Shown here: piece after piece, positions 53,399-62,928 of the stretch
Layout: each line of letters opens with the position of its first letter
How positions within the stretch are numbered: the stretch's first letter is position 1
Assembly (NCBI RefSeq): GCF_002095315.1
Contig: NZ_MLFN01000011.1
Location: 19,420-83,419 of the forward strand
Direction: 5' to 3'
Source of the DNA: Pantoea conspicua
Lineage (GTDB): Bacteria > Pseudomonadota > Gammaproteobacteria > Enterobacterales > Enterobacteriaceae
DNA length: 64,000 nucleotides
Position numbers and translations under genes: made by a program
Notes under the pieces: generated by a model
What the model saw: the letters and a program-made list of their open reading frames with translations, nothing else
Told to the model about the DNA's origin: nothing
Databases searched by the model: none

Positions 53399-55525
53399 AT
53401 GAAAATAACGTTACTGCGTCAGGCGACGCTGCCGCTGTTGATCCTGCCCGCCCTGTTTCCGCTTTCGCTGCTGGCAGAAGAGAATGACAACACCCTGGTG
53501 GTCAGCGCGACCCCGTCCGAGAGCGGCCTGAATGTGCTCGACACGCCCGCCGCGGTCAGTGTGGTCAGCGGTGAGGAGATGCGTCAGGCCGCGCCACGCG
53601 TCAACCTGTCGGAAAATCTCAGCAGCGTGCCCGGCCTGCAGATCCAGAACAGACAGAATTACGCCCAGGACCTGCAGCTGTCGATTCGCGGCTTTGGCTC
53701 ACGCTCGACCTATGGCGTGCGCGGTTTACGCATCTACGTCGACGGCATTCCGGCCACCATGCCGGACGGCCAGGCGCAAACCTCGAATATCGATATCGGT
53801 TCAATCGACCATGTTGAAGTCTTGCGCGGGCCGTTTTCCGCGCTGTACGGCAACGCCTCTGGCGGCGTGGTGAATGTCACCACCCAGGCCGGGCAACAGC
53901 CACCCACGCTGGAGGCCAGCAGCTGGTACGGCAGCTATGGCAGCTGGCGCAACAGCGTCAAAGCCAGTGGCGCGACCGGCGACGGCAGCCACGCCGGTGA
54001 TGTGAACTACACCGTTTCCGCCTCACGCTTTACCACTCACGGCTACCGTGATCACAGTTCAGCGCAGAAAAATCTGGGCAATGCCCGGCTCGGGGTGCGG
54101 ATTAATGATGTCAGCAGCTTAACGCTGCTGTTCAACAGCGTGCATATTGATGCGCAGGACCCGGGCGGGCTGACGCCGTCCCAGTGGCGCGACAACCCGC
54201 GCCAGGTGGTAAGCAACGTTTCGCTCTACAATACCCGTAAAACTGTCGATCAGACCCAGGGCGGCCTGCACTACCAGCGTCAGATGAGTGAAAACGACGA
54301 TCTCAGCGTGATGGTGTATGCCGGTGTACGCGAAACCACCCAGTTTCAGTCGATTCCCGCCAGTGTTCAGAGCAGTCCCAGCCATCCCGGCGGCGTAATC
54401 GACCTGACCCGCCACTATCAGGGTATTGATACCCGCTGGACGCACCGCGACATGCTGCTGTCGATTCCGGTGACCCTGACCGGCGGCCTCGATTACGAAA
54501 CCATGACGGAGCGACGTAAAGGCTACGAGAACTTCACCGTCAGCAACGGCGTGACCCATTTTGGCGATCAGGGCAACCTGCGCCGCAATGAGCGTAACCT
54601 GATGTGGAACCTCGATCCCTATCTGCAGACCGCCTGGCAACTGACCGATAAGCTGTCGCTGGATGCCGGCGTGCGCTTCAGCACCGTCAATTTCGACTCC
54701 AATGACTTCTACGTTGGTAACGGCAACGGTGACGACAGCGGCAATGCCCGTTATCACAAATGGCTGCCAGCGGCGTCGCTGAAATATGCATTTGATCCCG
54801 GCTGGAACGCCTATCTCTCGGCCGGTCGCGGCTTTGAAACCCCGACCATCAATGAACTATCTTACCGTTCAGATCGCCAGTCAGGCCTGAATCTTGGTCT
54901 GAAACCAGCCACCAGCGACACGCTGGAGATCGGCAGTAAGAAACGGATTGGCAATGGCCTGGTGAGTGCAGCGCTGTTTCAGACCGATACCCAGGATGAA
55001 ATTGTCGCTGATGCCAGCAGCGGCGGACGTACCACCTATAAAAACGCCGGAGAAACCCGACGTCGCGGGCTGGAGTTAGCGCTGGATCAGCAGTTTGGCT
55101 GGGACTGGCAGTTGAAAATGGCTTATACCCTGCTGGATGCGCGCTATCGCAGCAACGCCTGTGGCAGCGACAGTTGCGACGGCAACCGCATTCCGGGCAT
55201 CGCCCGCAATATGCTCTACGCCGGACTGGGCTATGTGCCGGAACAGGGATTCTATGCCGGAGCTGAAATGCGCTATCTGAGTCAGATCGCCGCCGACGAT
55301 CAGAATGACGTCAAAACGCCGTCCTACACCGTCGTCGCGCTGAACAGCGGCTATAAATGGCAGGTCAGTGACTGGACGCTGGATCTGTTTGGTCGGGTCG
55401 ATAATCTGTTTGACCGGGAGTACGTCGGGTCGGTGATCGTCAATGAGAGCAATGGCCGCTACTTCGAGTCGGCACCCGGCCGCAATTACAGCGTCGGATT
55501 AACGCTGGGTTACGCTTTCCGCTAA
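53399..55525 (+). CDS. pqqU: TonB-dependent outer-membrane receptor PqqU (YncD)
   Basis: A 708-aa receptor with signal peptide (cleaved after LLAE, about residue 25), plug domain (50-160; LSIRGFGSRSTYGVRGLRIY, HVEVLRGPFSALYGNASGGV) and beta-barrel ending in YAFR with terminal Phe region. It matches E. coli YncD closely as I remember it (e.g. VDGIPATMPDGQAQTSNID, VNESNGRYFESAPGRNYSVG). YncD was shown to import PQQ and was renamed PqqU. Location 5 kb from the pqq operon supports this. Uptake needs TonB-ExbBD. No Fur box is seen upstream. The 228-base upstream gap has an 8-bp GTCTGCTG/CAGCAGAC repeat (about 53176-53209). Confidence 0.93.
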   Translation: MKITLLRQATLPLLILPALFPLSLLAEENDNTLVVSATPSESGLNVLDTPAAVSVVSGEEMRQAAPRVNLSENLSSVPGLQIQNRQNYAQDLQLSIRGFGSRSTYGVRGLRIYVDGIPATMPDGQAQTSNIDIGSIDHVEVLRGPFSALYGNASGGVVNVTTQAGQQPPTLEASSWYGSYGSWRNSVKASGATGDGSHAGDVNYTVSASRFTTHGYRDHSSAQKNLGNARLGVRINDVSSLTLLFNSVHIDAQDPGGLTPSQWRDNPRQVVSNVSLYNTRKTVDQTQGGLHYQRQMSENDDLSVMVYAGVRETTQFQSIPASVQSSPSHPGGVIDLTRHYQGIDTRWTHRDMLLSIPVTLTGGLDYETMTERRKGYENFTVSNGVTHFGDQGNLRRNERNLMWNLDPYLQTAWQLTDKLSLDAGVRFSTVNFDSNDFYVGNGNGDDSGNARYHKWLPAASLKYAFDPGWNAYLSAGRGFETPTINELSYRSDRQSGLNLGLKPATSDTLEIGSKKRIGNGLVSAALFQTDTQDEIVADASSGGRTTYKNAGETRRRGLELALDQQFGWDWQLKMAYTLLDARYRSNACGSDSCDGNRIPGIARNMLYAGLGYVPEQGFYAGAEMRYLSQIAADDQNDVKTPSYTVVALNSGYKWQVSDWTLDLFGRVDNLFDREYVGSVIVNESNGRYFESAPGRNYSVGLTLGYAFR

Positions 55526-55565
55526 TCTGCCCGCGGGCCGCCCCGTGCGCGGCCCGCCTGAGGTA

Positions 55566-56126
55566 TTACCCTTCAGCGCTGAGCTTCGCCATAATATCAG
55601 CGCTGCTGCCGGTCTCGCCTAACCGTGGGAAGATCAGGTTCACGCTATTGTTGTGCGTATTGAGGTCCAAATCGGTCATCGCATCTGTCGCCAGCGTGAC
55701 GTTGTAACCGAGCTCGTACGCCTGACGTGCGGTCGATTCCACCCCAATACTGGTGGCGATGCCACAGATAACGACCTGCGTAATTCCGCGTTTCTGCAGC
55801 TCTTCATGCAGTGGCGTCGCATGAAACGCGCCCCAGGTTTTTTTGGTAATGGTCAGATCGTTCTGCTGAGGCGTCATCTCCGGCACCAGTGTCGCCCAGT
55901 CAGCCGGCAGTTCGCCGCCATGACGCGCCTGCTCAGTCCGACCCGGCGCTCCGCCCGCTACGTTAACCAGTACTACTGGCAGATCGCTGGCACGAAACGC
56001 CTGTGCCAGGCGCGCGCAGTGTTCAATCACCGGCTGCGGCTGATGGACCAGCGGCAGCGCAACGATGCCATGCTGCAGATCAATAACAATCAGCGCCGTT
56101 TTCGCATCAAGTGTGGTTACAGCCAT
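55566..56126 (-). CDS. isochorismatase-family cysteine hydrolase
   Basis: A 186-aa hydrolase. The catalytic triad candidates are Asp in LIVIDLQHGI, Lys in TITKKTWGAFH and Cys in VVICGIATSIGVESTARQAY, typical of nicotinamidase/isochorismatase proteins. It likely cleaves an amide or vinyl ether in the cytoplasm. The gene is preceded by a MarR regulator 11 bases upstream, so they are one operon. The substrate is unknown; a standard annotation would be cysteine hydrolase. Confidence 0.88.
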   Translation of the reverse strand: MAVTTLDAKTALIVIDLQHGIVALPLVHQPQPVIEHCARLAQAFRASDLPVVLVNVAGGAPGRTEQARHGGELPADWATLVPEMTPQQNDLTITKKTWGAFHATPLHEELQKRGITQVVICGIATSIGVESTARQAYELGYNVTLATDAMTDLDLNTHNNSVNLIFPRLGETGSSADIMAKLSAEG

Positions 56127-56137
56127 ATCGGTTCCTC

Positions 56138-56569
56138 TCAGGATTTATGTTCAGTCAGTCGTTGAAGTAGTGGAATGGCATCGATCAACTGCTGCCGCTC
56201 GACCGCATTTAGCTGCGTCTCAAACGCGCCGATCAGCCAGTCATCACGCCTCGCACGGCTGGACGCTATGACCGCCAGGCAGGCTTCTGTGGGACGATAG
56301 CGGGTTTTGCGCCCGTCATGGGGATCGGGCTCACCGGTCACCATGCCCGCGTCCAGCAGCGTTGCCACCGTGGCGCCCATTGACTGGCTGCGGACGCTTT
56401 CCGCCGCCGCCAGTTCGGTGACCGTCATCGCCCCATCACGCACCAGATAACCCAGTACGGCCACCTGCGACCAGCTGAGATCGTCGGGTGGCGCGGACTC
56501 GCGCAGTCGACGGCCCAGCTTACCCACCAGCATACGCAAAGTGGCAGCAGGTTCGCTTAAATCGCACAT
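56138..56569 (-). CDS. MarR-family transcriptional regulator
   Basis: A 143-aa winged-helix regulator: GAMTVTELAAAESVRSQSMG near residue 51 and LLDAGMVTGEPDPHDGRKTR near 76, the MarR recognition helix and wing. It is the first gene of a two-gene operon with the cysteine hydrolase and likely represses it. Confidence 0.88.
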   Translation of the reverse strand: MCDLSEPAATLRMLVGKLGRRLRESAPPDDLSWSQVAVLGYLVRDGAMTVTELAAAESVRSQSMGATVATLLDAGMVTGEPDPHDGRKTRYRPTEACLAVIASSRARRDDWLIGAFETQLNAVERQQLIDAIPLLQRLTEHKS

Positions 56570-56637
56570 CGCCCTTCTCCTCAGGTTTGACGGCCAGTAT
56601 AGAGATACGAAGGTAAACTGTGTAGTTTAGCCTGGTT

Positions 56638-57192
56638 TCAATTTGTAAGTTCGGGGCGCTGCAGATAGTGGATCAGGCTATGAAATCGCAGCGGAGTGCT
56701 GAGCGGATTACGGTAGCTGTGGGTCACGTCAGCACGGAACTGAAACGCTGCGCCGCGGGGCAGACGCCGCCAGAGATCGCCAACCCCAAGCAGCAGTTCC
56801 CCCTCAATCACCACCACCTGCTCAACGCAGCCCGCTTCATGGGGCGAAGAGATGCTTTGTGCGCCGGCGGCCAGTTCAACCGCCAGCAGATCAAACCGCA
56901 GTTGCGGATCGTAGGGTAGCAGTGGCTGGACCGACATCTCGGCGTTGGGCTGACTGAACGCCGCAGGGGCGCCAGGCAACGGATTACCGTCGATAAAAAA
57001 CGAAAACGGCACGTTAAAGCCAGTGGCAATTTTCCACAGCGTCGCCACCGTCGGGCTGGATTCGCCGCGCTCAATCTGGCCCAGCATCGCTTTGCTGACG
57101 CCGGTTCGTTCAGCTGTCAGCGTCAGGCTCCAGCCGTTAGCCTGACGTAACTGTCTGAGCGCGTTGCTCAGATGGTGCTGAATGCTCTCCAT
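56638..57192 (-). CDS. ydcN: XRE-cupin transcriptional regulator (YdcN-like)
   Basis: A 184-aa regulator with an N-terminal HTH (residues 10-65; LRQANGWSLTLTAERTGVSK, LGQIERGESSPTVATLWKIA) and a C-terminal cupin (105-180; SPHEAGCVEQVVVIEGELLL, RRLPRGAAFQFRADVTHSYR). It is divergent from a BenE-family gene, the same pair as E. coli ydcN-ydcO. Two copies of an operator lie between them. It likely represses both genes until a small effector binds the cupin. Confidence 0.87.
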   Translation of the reverse strand: MESIQHHLSNALRQLRQANGWSLTLTAERTGVSKAMLGQIERGESSPTVATLWKIATGFNVPFSFFIDGNPLPGAPAAFSQPNAEMSVQPLLPYDPQLRFDLLAVELAAGAQSISSPHEAGCVEQVVVIEGELLLGVGDLWRRLPRGAAFQFRADVTHSYRNPLSTPLRFHSLIHYLQRPELTN

Positions 57193-57250
57193 TTCTGCTC
57201 CTGATTCTGGCGCCAGTCCACGTGCTGGCCTTATGGCGGCAGTGTAGCAC

Positions 57251-57297
57251 TTGTGCGTTATAGCGCATCATGCGACCATGTGCGCTATAACGCACAA
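57251..57297. promoter_or_regulatory. large inverted repeat, probable YdcN-type operator pair
   Basis: A 17-bp arm TTGTGCGTTATAGCGCA (57251-57267) is followed after 13 bases by its exact reverse complement (57281-57297). Each arm is itself a near-palindrome (GCGTTATAGCGC), so each can bind one regulator dimer. The centres are 30 bp (about three helical turns) apart, which favours co-operative binding. It lies between the divergent ydcN- and ydcO-like genes, 13 bases before the ydcO start. Confidence 0.85.
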
Positions 57298-57310
57298 TCT
57301 GGCTAACATC

Positions 57311-58486
57311 ATGTCTCAGACTCCTGCTCAACCCCGCCTGACCCTATCGATGCTGGTCTCTGGCTTTGTTGCCGTGCTGGTCGGCTACAGCAGCACCGGC
57401 GCGATTGTTTACCAGACTTTTCAGGCGGCCGGCGCGTCGCCCAGCCAAATTGGCGGCTGGCTGGCGGTGCTGGGCATTGCTTTGGGTATTGCCACACTGG
57501 GATTATCGCTGCGCTACCGCATGCCGGTGCTGGCCGCCTGGTCAACCCCTGGCGCGGCGCTGCTGGCGACCAGCTTTCACGGTATTTCCCTCAACGAAGC
57601 CGTCGGGGTATTTGTCTTCGCCAATCTGCTGATCGTTCTTTCCGGCGTGACTGGCCTGTTTGCCCGCCTGATGAACTTCATTCCCGCCTCGCTGGCGGCT
57701 GCGATGCTGGCCGGTATTTTACTGCGCTTTGGCCTGCAGACCTTTGCCGATTTGCAGACCAATTTTGCCCTGTGCGGCAGTATGTGTCTGGCGTGGCTGC
57801 TGGCCCGCCGCTGGCTGGCGCGCTACGCCATCCTGATCACCCTGCTGATCGGAACCGGGGTCGCGCTGGCGCAGCAGGCGATCCATTTCCCGCCACAGCC
57901 GATTGTGCTGACGCTGCCGCAGCCGGTGATGCCGCATTTTACCCTGACCACGCTGATCGGCATTGGCCTGCCCTATTTTCTGGTGACCATGGCGTCACAG
58001 AATGCGCCCGGCATCGCCACGCTACAGGCGCATGGCTACCGACCGCCGGTTTCATCACTGATAAGCTGGACCGGTCTTATCGCGCTGTTACTGGCACCGT
58101 TTGGCGGCTTTTCGGTCTGTATTGCTGCCATCACCGCCGCGATCTGCATGAGTGATGAGGTGGATGCCGATCCACAGCGGCGCTGGCGGGCAGCCGCGCT
58201 GGCAGGGCTGTTTTATCTGCTGGCGGGTGCGTCCGGTGCGCTGATCGCGGTGTTATTCAGTGCGCTGCCGGCGGTGCTGATACAGGCGCTGGCCGGACTG
58301 GCGCTGCTGGCCACGCTGGGCGGCAGCCTGCAACGGGCACTGGATCAGCCAGCTGAGCGCGACAGTGCGCTGATCACCTTTCTGATCACCGCCTCGGGCG
58401 TCTCGCTGCTTGGCATCGGCCCGGCGTTCTGGGGGCTGGTCGGCGGCGTACTCGCCCATCTGCTGCTGGTGCGAAAATTACGCTAA
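57311..58486 (+). CDS. ydcO: BenE-family inner-membrane transporter (YdcO-like)
   Basis: A 391-aa membrane protein with about eleven hydrophobic segments of the benzoate:H+ symporter (BenE) family: GYSSTGAIVYQTFQAAGASP near residue 22, STPGAALLATSFHGISLNEA near 78, VTMASQNAPGIATLQAHGYR near 219 and TAAICMSDEVDADPQRRW near 276. Substrate in enterics is unknown. The ATG at 57311 is used; an earlier in-frame start at 57251 lies inside the operator and is unlikely. Confidence 0.88.
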   Translation: MSQTPAQPRLTLSMLVSGFVAVLVGYSSTGAIVYQTFQAAGASPSQIGGWLAVLGIALGIATLGLSLRYRMPVLAAWSTPGAALLATSFHGISLNEAVGVFVFANLLIVLSGVTGLFARLMNFIPASLAAAMLAGILLRFGLQTFADLQTNFALCGSMCLAWLLARRWLARYAILITLLIGTGVALAQQAIHFPPQPIVLTLPQPVMPHFTLTTLIGIGLPYFLVTMASQNAPGIATLQAHGYRPPVSSLISWTGLIALLLAPFGGFSVCIAAITAAICMSDEVDADPQRRWRAAALAGLFYLLAGASGALIAVLFSALPAVLIQALAGLALLATLGGSLQRALDQPAERDSALITFLITASGVSLLGIGPAFWGLVGGVLAHLLLVRKLR

Positions 58487-58648
58487 GCTGCCGTCCGGGC
58501 AGGTTGTTTTTGCGCCAGCCGGTGAAAAAACCGCTGCATTTGGCCCCTTTTCCGCCGTTTGATTTGTCATTGTCCCGCGTAAAATCAACCCAATCGTCGA
58601 TAACACGCGATTTTCTGCCTCAGACAACGACCGATAAGGGCCCAACAG

Positions 58649-59962
58649 GTGGCAAAAACTTTTCTGCGCAGCGGTAATTTAGATGCGGTTCTGGCGTTAG
58701 GTGAAAATGGCCAGCCGGTCTACGCCTCGGCGCAACAAATTCGTGAGACCCTGCGCCTGCGCCGTCAGCGCGCACTGGCAGACTGCCTGGCCATTCCTCA
58801 GGCCAATGAACGGGGCGATCGCCTCGACTGGTATGCGCCCTTCAGCGGCAGGGTAAAATCCTGGCTGGGCGCCAGCGATCATGAACGTCGCGCCGCCCTG
58901 CAACACCTCACCGCCTGCCAGCAGGATATGCAGGACCTCAGCACGCGCGCGCGCGCGGCTGAGAATCCGGCGATGCGCCTGTTCGGCGCCTTGCTCAGCA
59001 AAAGTCTGCAGTTTCCCGATCAGCAATATGTTTATCTGGTGGATGGCAAACCCGTTATCACCTTCTGGGGCTTTGTCGATGCGCAGGCCCGTAGCCGTGA
59101 TGACGCGCTGGCCTGCCTGCGCGACACGCTGGAAGAGAGCCTGCCGACCGTGCTGGTTGAGCCACCCGTACCGGTCGCCGAACCGGTCAGCGCCGAGCCG
59201 GTTATGGCCGAGCCGCTGCCAGTTGAACCGCAACCCGAAGCGGACCCGGTGGTTGCGTCTGAGCCGCCTGTCGCCGTCACGCCACCAGGGGTAGCTGCCC
59301 GTGGTCGTTTCCGGGTCTGGATGATTCTGCCGCCGCTGGCGATTGCCGCTGCCGTGGCGATGACGGTGCTGCTGTACCGCCCGCAACCGGTTCCTGCCCC
59401 GTCAGCGATGCCGGCAGTTCAGGCGTCGTTGACACAGAGTAAACCGCCGGCCGTAGTCAATGCCGCCGGGAAACTGGCGGCCTCACTGCCACAGAAACCC
59501 GCCACGGTCAACGCCGCCAGCGCGCCGCCCGCGCCCGCGGCTGCTACCCTTGCCAGTGTGGTCACACCGGCCGTGCCAGCCCGGCCTGACGATCTGATTG
59601 TTACCCCGGATGCGGTACGCGACGGCCAGGTTGAGGTGATTGATGGCCGCTGGCGCGTTACCATCGGCCCGATGCCAACCCCAACCGGCAAACTTCCGGT
59701 GATGCAGTTCCAGTTTAAAAACGGTAAAGGCAGCGTGCAGATTGCCCAGGGCAACACCCGCTGTAAGGCGGATGTCAGTGCGGCAATGACCAGCGCCGGC
59801 AATCTGGTGATTGAAAGCCGCTATACCGCCCGATGCGAGAACAAATCCCGCTATCGTATGCCGCTGCTGATCTGCCATGCCAGCATCGGTGCCGCGGTCT
59901 GCGAAGCGCAGTATGGTGATGACCGGGTTTTCCCGATGACGATTAAGCGTGAGAGTAAATAA
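58649..59962 (+). CDS. srfA: SrfA-like protein, membrane-anchored
   Basis: A 437-aa protein. The N-terminal soluble domain (1-165) is followed by a Pro/Val/Glu-rich linker (166-214), one transmembrane helix (222-243) and a C-terminal Ala/Pro-rich stretch with a small periplasmic domain containing Cys pairs. The sequence fits SrfA of enterobacterial srfABC operons, which were linked to SsrB-regulated virulence in Salmonella; the molecular role is unknown. The start is GTG after AAGGG. It is 2 bases before srfB. Confidence 0.82.
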   Translation: MAKTFLRSGNLDAVLALGENGQPVYASAQQIRETLRLRRQRALADCLAIPQANERGDRLDWYAPFSGRVKSWLGASDHERRAALQHLTACQQDMQDLSTRARAAENPAMRLFGALLSKSLQFPDQQYVYLVDGKPVITFWGFVDAQARSRDDALACLRDTLEESLPTVLVEPPVPVAEPVSAEPVMAEPLPVEPQPEADPVVASEPPVAVTPPGVAARGRFRVWMILPPLAIAAAVAMTVLLYRPQPVPAPSAMPAVQASLTQSKPPAVVNAAGKLAASLPQKPATVNAASAPPAPAAATLASVVTPAVPARPDDLIVTPDAVRDGQVEVIDGRWRVTIGPMPTPTGKLPVMQFQFKNGKGSVQIAQGNTRCKADVSAAMTSAGNLVIESRYTARCENKSRYRMPLLICHASIGAAVCEAQYGDDRVFPMTIKRESK

Positions 59963-59964
59963 AC

Positions 59965-62928
59965 ATGCTGGCTCCCCTGATCGATGACAAACAAAAGATT
60001 TCGCTGATTGAAAACAGCGGTGTGCAGTTTCTGGATTTTGGCCTGCAACTCTCTGCGACGCAGGCGCGTCGCCAGTTCGTGCGTCAGACTGCCAATGGCC
60101 CGCTGCTGCGGCTGAATGTCGATGGCAACAGTGGTAAGTTCCTGCTCTACCCGGAAGATGGCGGCGCGCCGGAAGTGGTGCGTCCGGAGTCCGATATTGC
60201 GCTGGCTGATTCGCTGACTCTGCTCTCTGCCTGCTGGCTGCCGCTGCCGATGCTGCGCTGTGCCAGTGGACGCCGCTTTATCGGCGGACCGGAAAACTGG
60301 GCGCGGATGCGTCTGGTGGCGCTGAATGCCCCGGATGCCGCGGGCAATACCCATCGCGTCAGCCTCGCCTTCGATACCCGCTGCGTGGCGGAACAGGATG
60401 GCGGCGAAAAGCTGGGTCTGTCGGCGGCCGATGCACAGAATGGCGTGACTTTTGCGCTGGCGTGGCACAACTACGAGCTGGGCGAGTTTCTCGACCACAC
60501 CTGGGTTGACGGCTGGCTGCGTGAAGCCTTTACCGATCGGGTCTCCGATCGCCGCGAGCAGGCGATTAATCAGGCGCTGCGTGAGTTTGAATATCAGGCG
60601 CACTATCTCAATCTGCTGGAGCTGCTGGGCGAGCAACTGAATCTCAGTGAGATCCACATTCAGGCCGCCACACTGCAAACGCCAGCAGTCAATGTCGATA
60701 TCATTCTGGACGTCGGCAACTCGCATACCTGCGGCATTCTGGTGGAAGATCATCCGGAAGAGAGCAACGGACTCAGGCAGACCTATGAACTGCAGCTGCG
60801 TGATTTATCCCAGCCGCACCAGGTCTATAACGAACTGTTTGATAGCAGACTGGAATTTGCCGAAACCCGTTTTGGTAAAGAAAACTTCTCGCTGGAGAGC
60901 GGCCGCGAACACGCCTTTATGTGGCCATCGCTGACCCGCGTTGGCCGTGAAGCAAGTCGTCTGGCCCTGCAGCGGGTCGGTCTGGAAGGCAGTACCGGCC
61001 TGTCCAGCCCGCGTCGCTATTTGTGGGACGAAGCGCGCTATCAGCCCGGCTGGCGCTTTAACAACGCCGGCGCGCAAACCGAACCGCTGGCCTGTGCCGC
61101 GCCCTTCACCACCCTGCTGAACGATGAAGGCCAGCCGCTTTACACGCTGCCGCTCGACGATCGTCTGCCGGTATTTTCTCCGCACTACAGCCGCAGTTCA
61201 CTGATGACCTTTATGCTGTGCGAACTGCTGGCGCAGGCGATGATGCAGATGAACAGCGCCGCACAGCGCCAGCGGATGCCGCAAAGTCACGCGCCGCGTC
61301 AGCTGCGTCATGTGATCCTGACGCTGCCGTCGGCGATGCCGAAACCGGAGCGTGAAATTTTCCGCCGCCGGATGCAGGAGGCGATTGCGCTGGTATGGAA
61401 AGCGGAAGGCTGGCTGAGCGATGATGACGATGTTGCGCCATCCCGCCCGCATCAGACCCCGAAACCGTTGCCGGATGTGCAGATGGAGTGGGATGAGGCA
61501 ACCTGCGGTCAGATGGTCTGGCTGTTTAATGAAACGCAGGTGAACTTTGCCGGACGTGCTGAAGATTTCTTCAGCAGCATGGCCCGTCCGGACCGCCCGC
61601 GTGAAGCGGATGAGCTGCCGGGTAAAAGTCTGCGCATTGCCTCGATTGATATCGGCGGCGGTACCACCGATCTCGCCATCACTCAGTATCGTCTGGATGA
61701 TGGACAGGGAAATAACGTGAAAATCACCCCACGGCTACTGTTCCGTGAAGGCTTCAAAGTGGCGGGTGACGATATCCTGCTGGATGTGATCCAGCTGTGG
61801 ATCCTGCCCGCGCTGCAACAGCATCTGCAGAAAGCCGGACTGACGCTGGCTGAGCCACTGATGAACAAACTGTTTGGTCACGACAGCCGCATGGACGGTC
61901 AGGCTACCCTGCGCCAGCAAGTGACGCTGCAGCTGTTCATTCCGCTGGCGCAGGCGGTGCTGGAGCGCTATGAGAACTGGGACCCGCTGGAGAGCCACGC
62001 CGAGATCAACGCACTGTTTGGCGAACTGGTAGAGCAATCGCCTGGCGAGTCGGTGCTGGCCTTTGTCAACGGTGAAATTCAGCGTGAACTGGGCGTGAAC
62101 AGCCGCTTCGACCTGTTGCAGGTTCCGCTGGTGGTCAGCCTGGCGCAGCTGCACGGCGAATTTATGCAGCATCGGATGGCGATCATTCCGGCGCTACGCT
62201 CAATGTGCGAAGTGGTGTCGCTTTACCAGTGCGATGTGCTGCTGCTCACCGGGCGTCCGTCGCGCTTCCCTGGCATCCAGGCGCTGGTTCGCCATCTGCA
62301 ACCGCTGCCGGGCAGCCGCATCCTGTCGCTGGAGGGCTACCACACCAGCGACTGGTATCCGTTTAACAAACATGGCCGGATCGATAACCCGAAATCCACC
62401 GCTGCCGTCGGCGCGATGCTCTGCCTGCTGGCGCTGGATCTGCGCCTCAGCAGCTTCTGGTTCCGCGCCGGGGATTTTGAACCCTATTCCACCATCCGTT
62501 ACCTCGGCATGCTGGATGAAAACCAGGCCCTGACCGACGAAAACCTCTGCTACAGCGAGATCGACCTCGACGATGCGGGCTTTGCGCTGGATAAGAAAAG
62601 CAGTTTCCGTATTCGCGGCAATGTCTGTCTCGGCTTCCGTCAGCTGGATAACGATCGCTGGCCGGCGTCACCGCTCTACAGCCTGACGCTGAACGATGCG
62701 ACCCTGGCGCGTAAAGTGGCCGGTGAAAGCGTGCTGCGCATCAGGCTGGCGGTGAAAGCGGGTCCCGATGCGCCCGGCCCGGAAACGCTGGTGCTGAGCG
62801 ATGCGCGGCTGGACGACGGTACCCGCGTGCCGCTGGAGCAGCTGAGTCTGAAACTGAATACCTTGTCGGCCACCGGCAACGCTAATGCGCAGTACTGGAT
62901 TGACAGCGGGAGCGTATGTAAACGATGA
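59965..62928 (+). CDS. srfB: SrfB-like protein with actin/Hsp70-type ATPase fold
   Basis: A 987-aa protein annotated in enterics as virulence factor SrfB. Two ATPase phosphate motifs are visible: ILDVGNSHTCGILVEDH near residue 248 and IASIDIGGGTTDLAITQYRL near 559-578, as in DnaK/actin/ParM proteins. A later ADENOSINE-type loop may be LLLTGRPSRFPGIQALV near 755. No signal or membrane segment. It overlaps srfC by four bases (ATGA), so the two are coupled and probably act as a complex with membrane-bound SrfA. Confidence 0.85.
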   Translation: MLAPLIDDKQKISLIENSGVQFLDFGLQLSATQARRQFVRQTANGPLLRLNVDGNSGKFLLYPEDGGAPEVVRPESDIALADSLTLLSACWLPLPMLRCASGRRFIGGPENWARMRLVALNAPDAAGNTHRVSLAFDTRCVAEQDGGEKLGLSAADAQNGVTFALAWHNYELGEFLDHTWVDGWLREAFTDRVSDRREQAINQALREFEYQAHYLNLLELLGEQLNLSEIHIQAATLQTPAVNVDIILDVGNSHTCGILVEDHPEESNGLRQTYELQLRDLSQPHQVYNELFDSRLEFAETRFGKENFSLESGREHAFMWPSLTRVGREASRLALQRVGLEGSTGLSSPRRYLWDEARYQPGWRFNNAGAQTEPLACAAPFTTLLNDEGQPLYTLPLDDRLPVFSPHYSRSSLMTFMLCELLAQAMMQMNSAAQRQRMPQSHAPRQLRHVILTLPSAMPKPEREIFRRRMQEAIALVWKAEGWLSDDDDVAPSRPHQTPKPLPDVQMEWDEATCGQMVWLFNETQVNFAGRAEDFFSSMARPDRPREADELPGKSLRIASIDIGGGTTDLAITQYRLDDGQGNNVKITPRLLFREGFKVAGDDILLDVIQLWILPALQQHLQKAGLTLAEPLMNKLFGHDSRMDGQATLRQQVTLQLFIPLAQAVLERYENWDPLESHAEINALFGELVEQSPGESVLAFVNGEIQRELGVNSRFDLLQVPLVVSLAQLHGEFMQHRMAIIPALRSMCEVVSLYQCDVLLLTGRPSRFPGIQALVRHLQPLPGSRILSLEGYHTSDWYPFNKHGRIDNPKSTAAVGAMLCLLALDLRLSSFWFRAGDFEPYSTIRYLGMLDENQALTDENLCYSEIDLDDAGFALDKKSSFRIRGNVCLGFRQLDNDRWPASPLYSLTLNDATLARKVAGESVLRIRLAVKAGPDAPGPETLVLSDARLDDGTRVPLEQLSLKLNTLSATGNANAQYWIDSGSVCKR

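Noticed and set aside
59851..60753. 300-aa minus-strand ORF
   Set aside because: Antisense to srfA/srfB, which read as real proteins.
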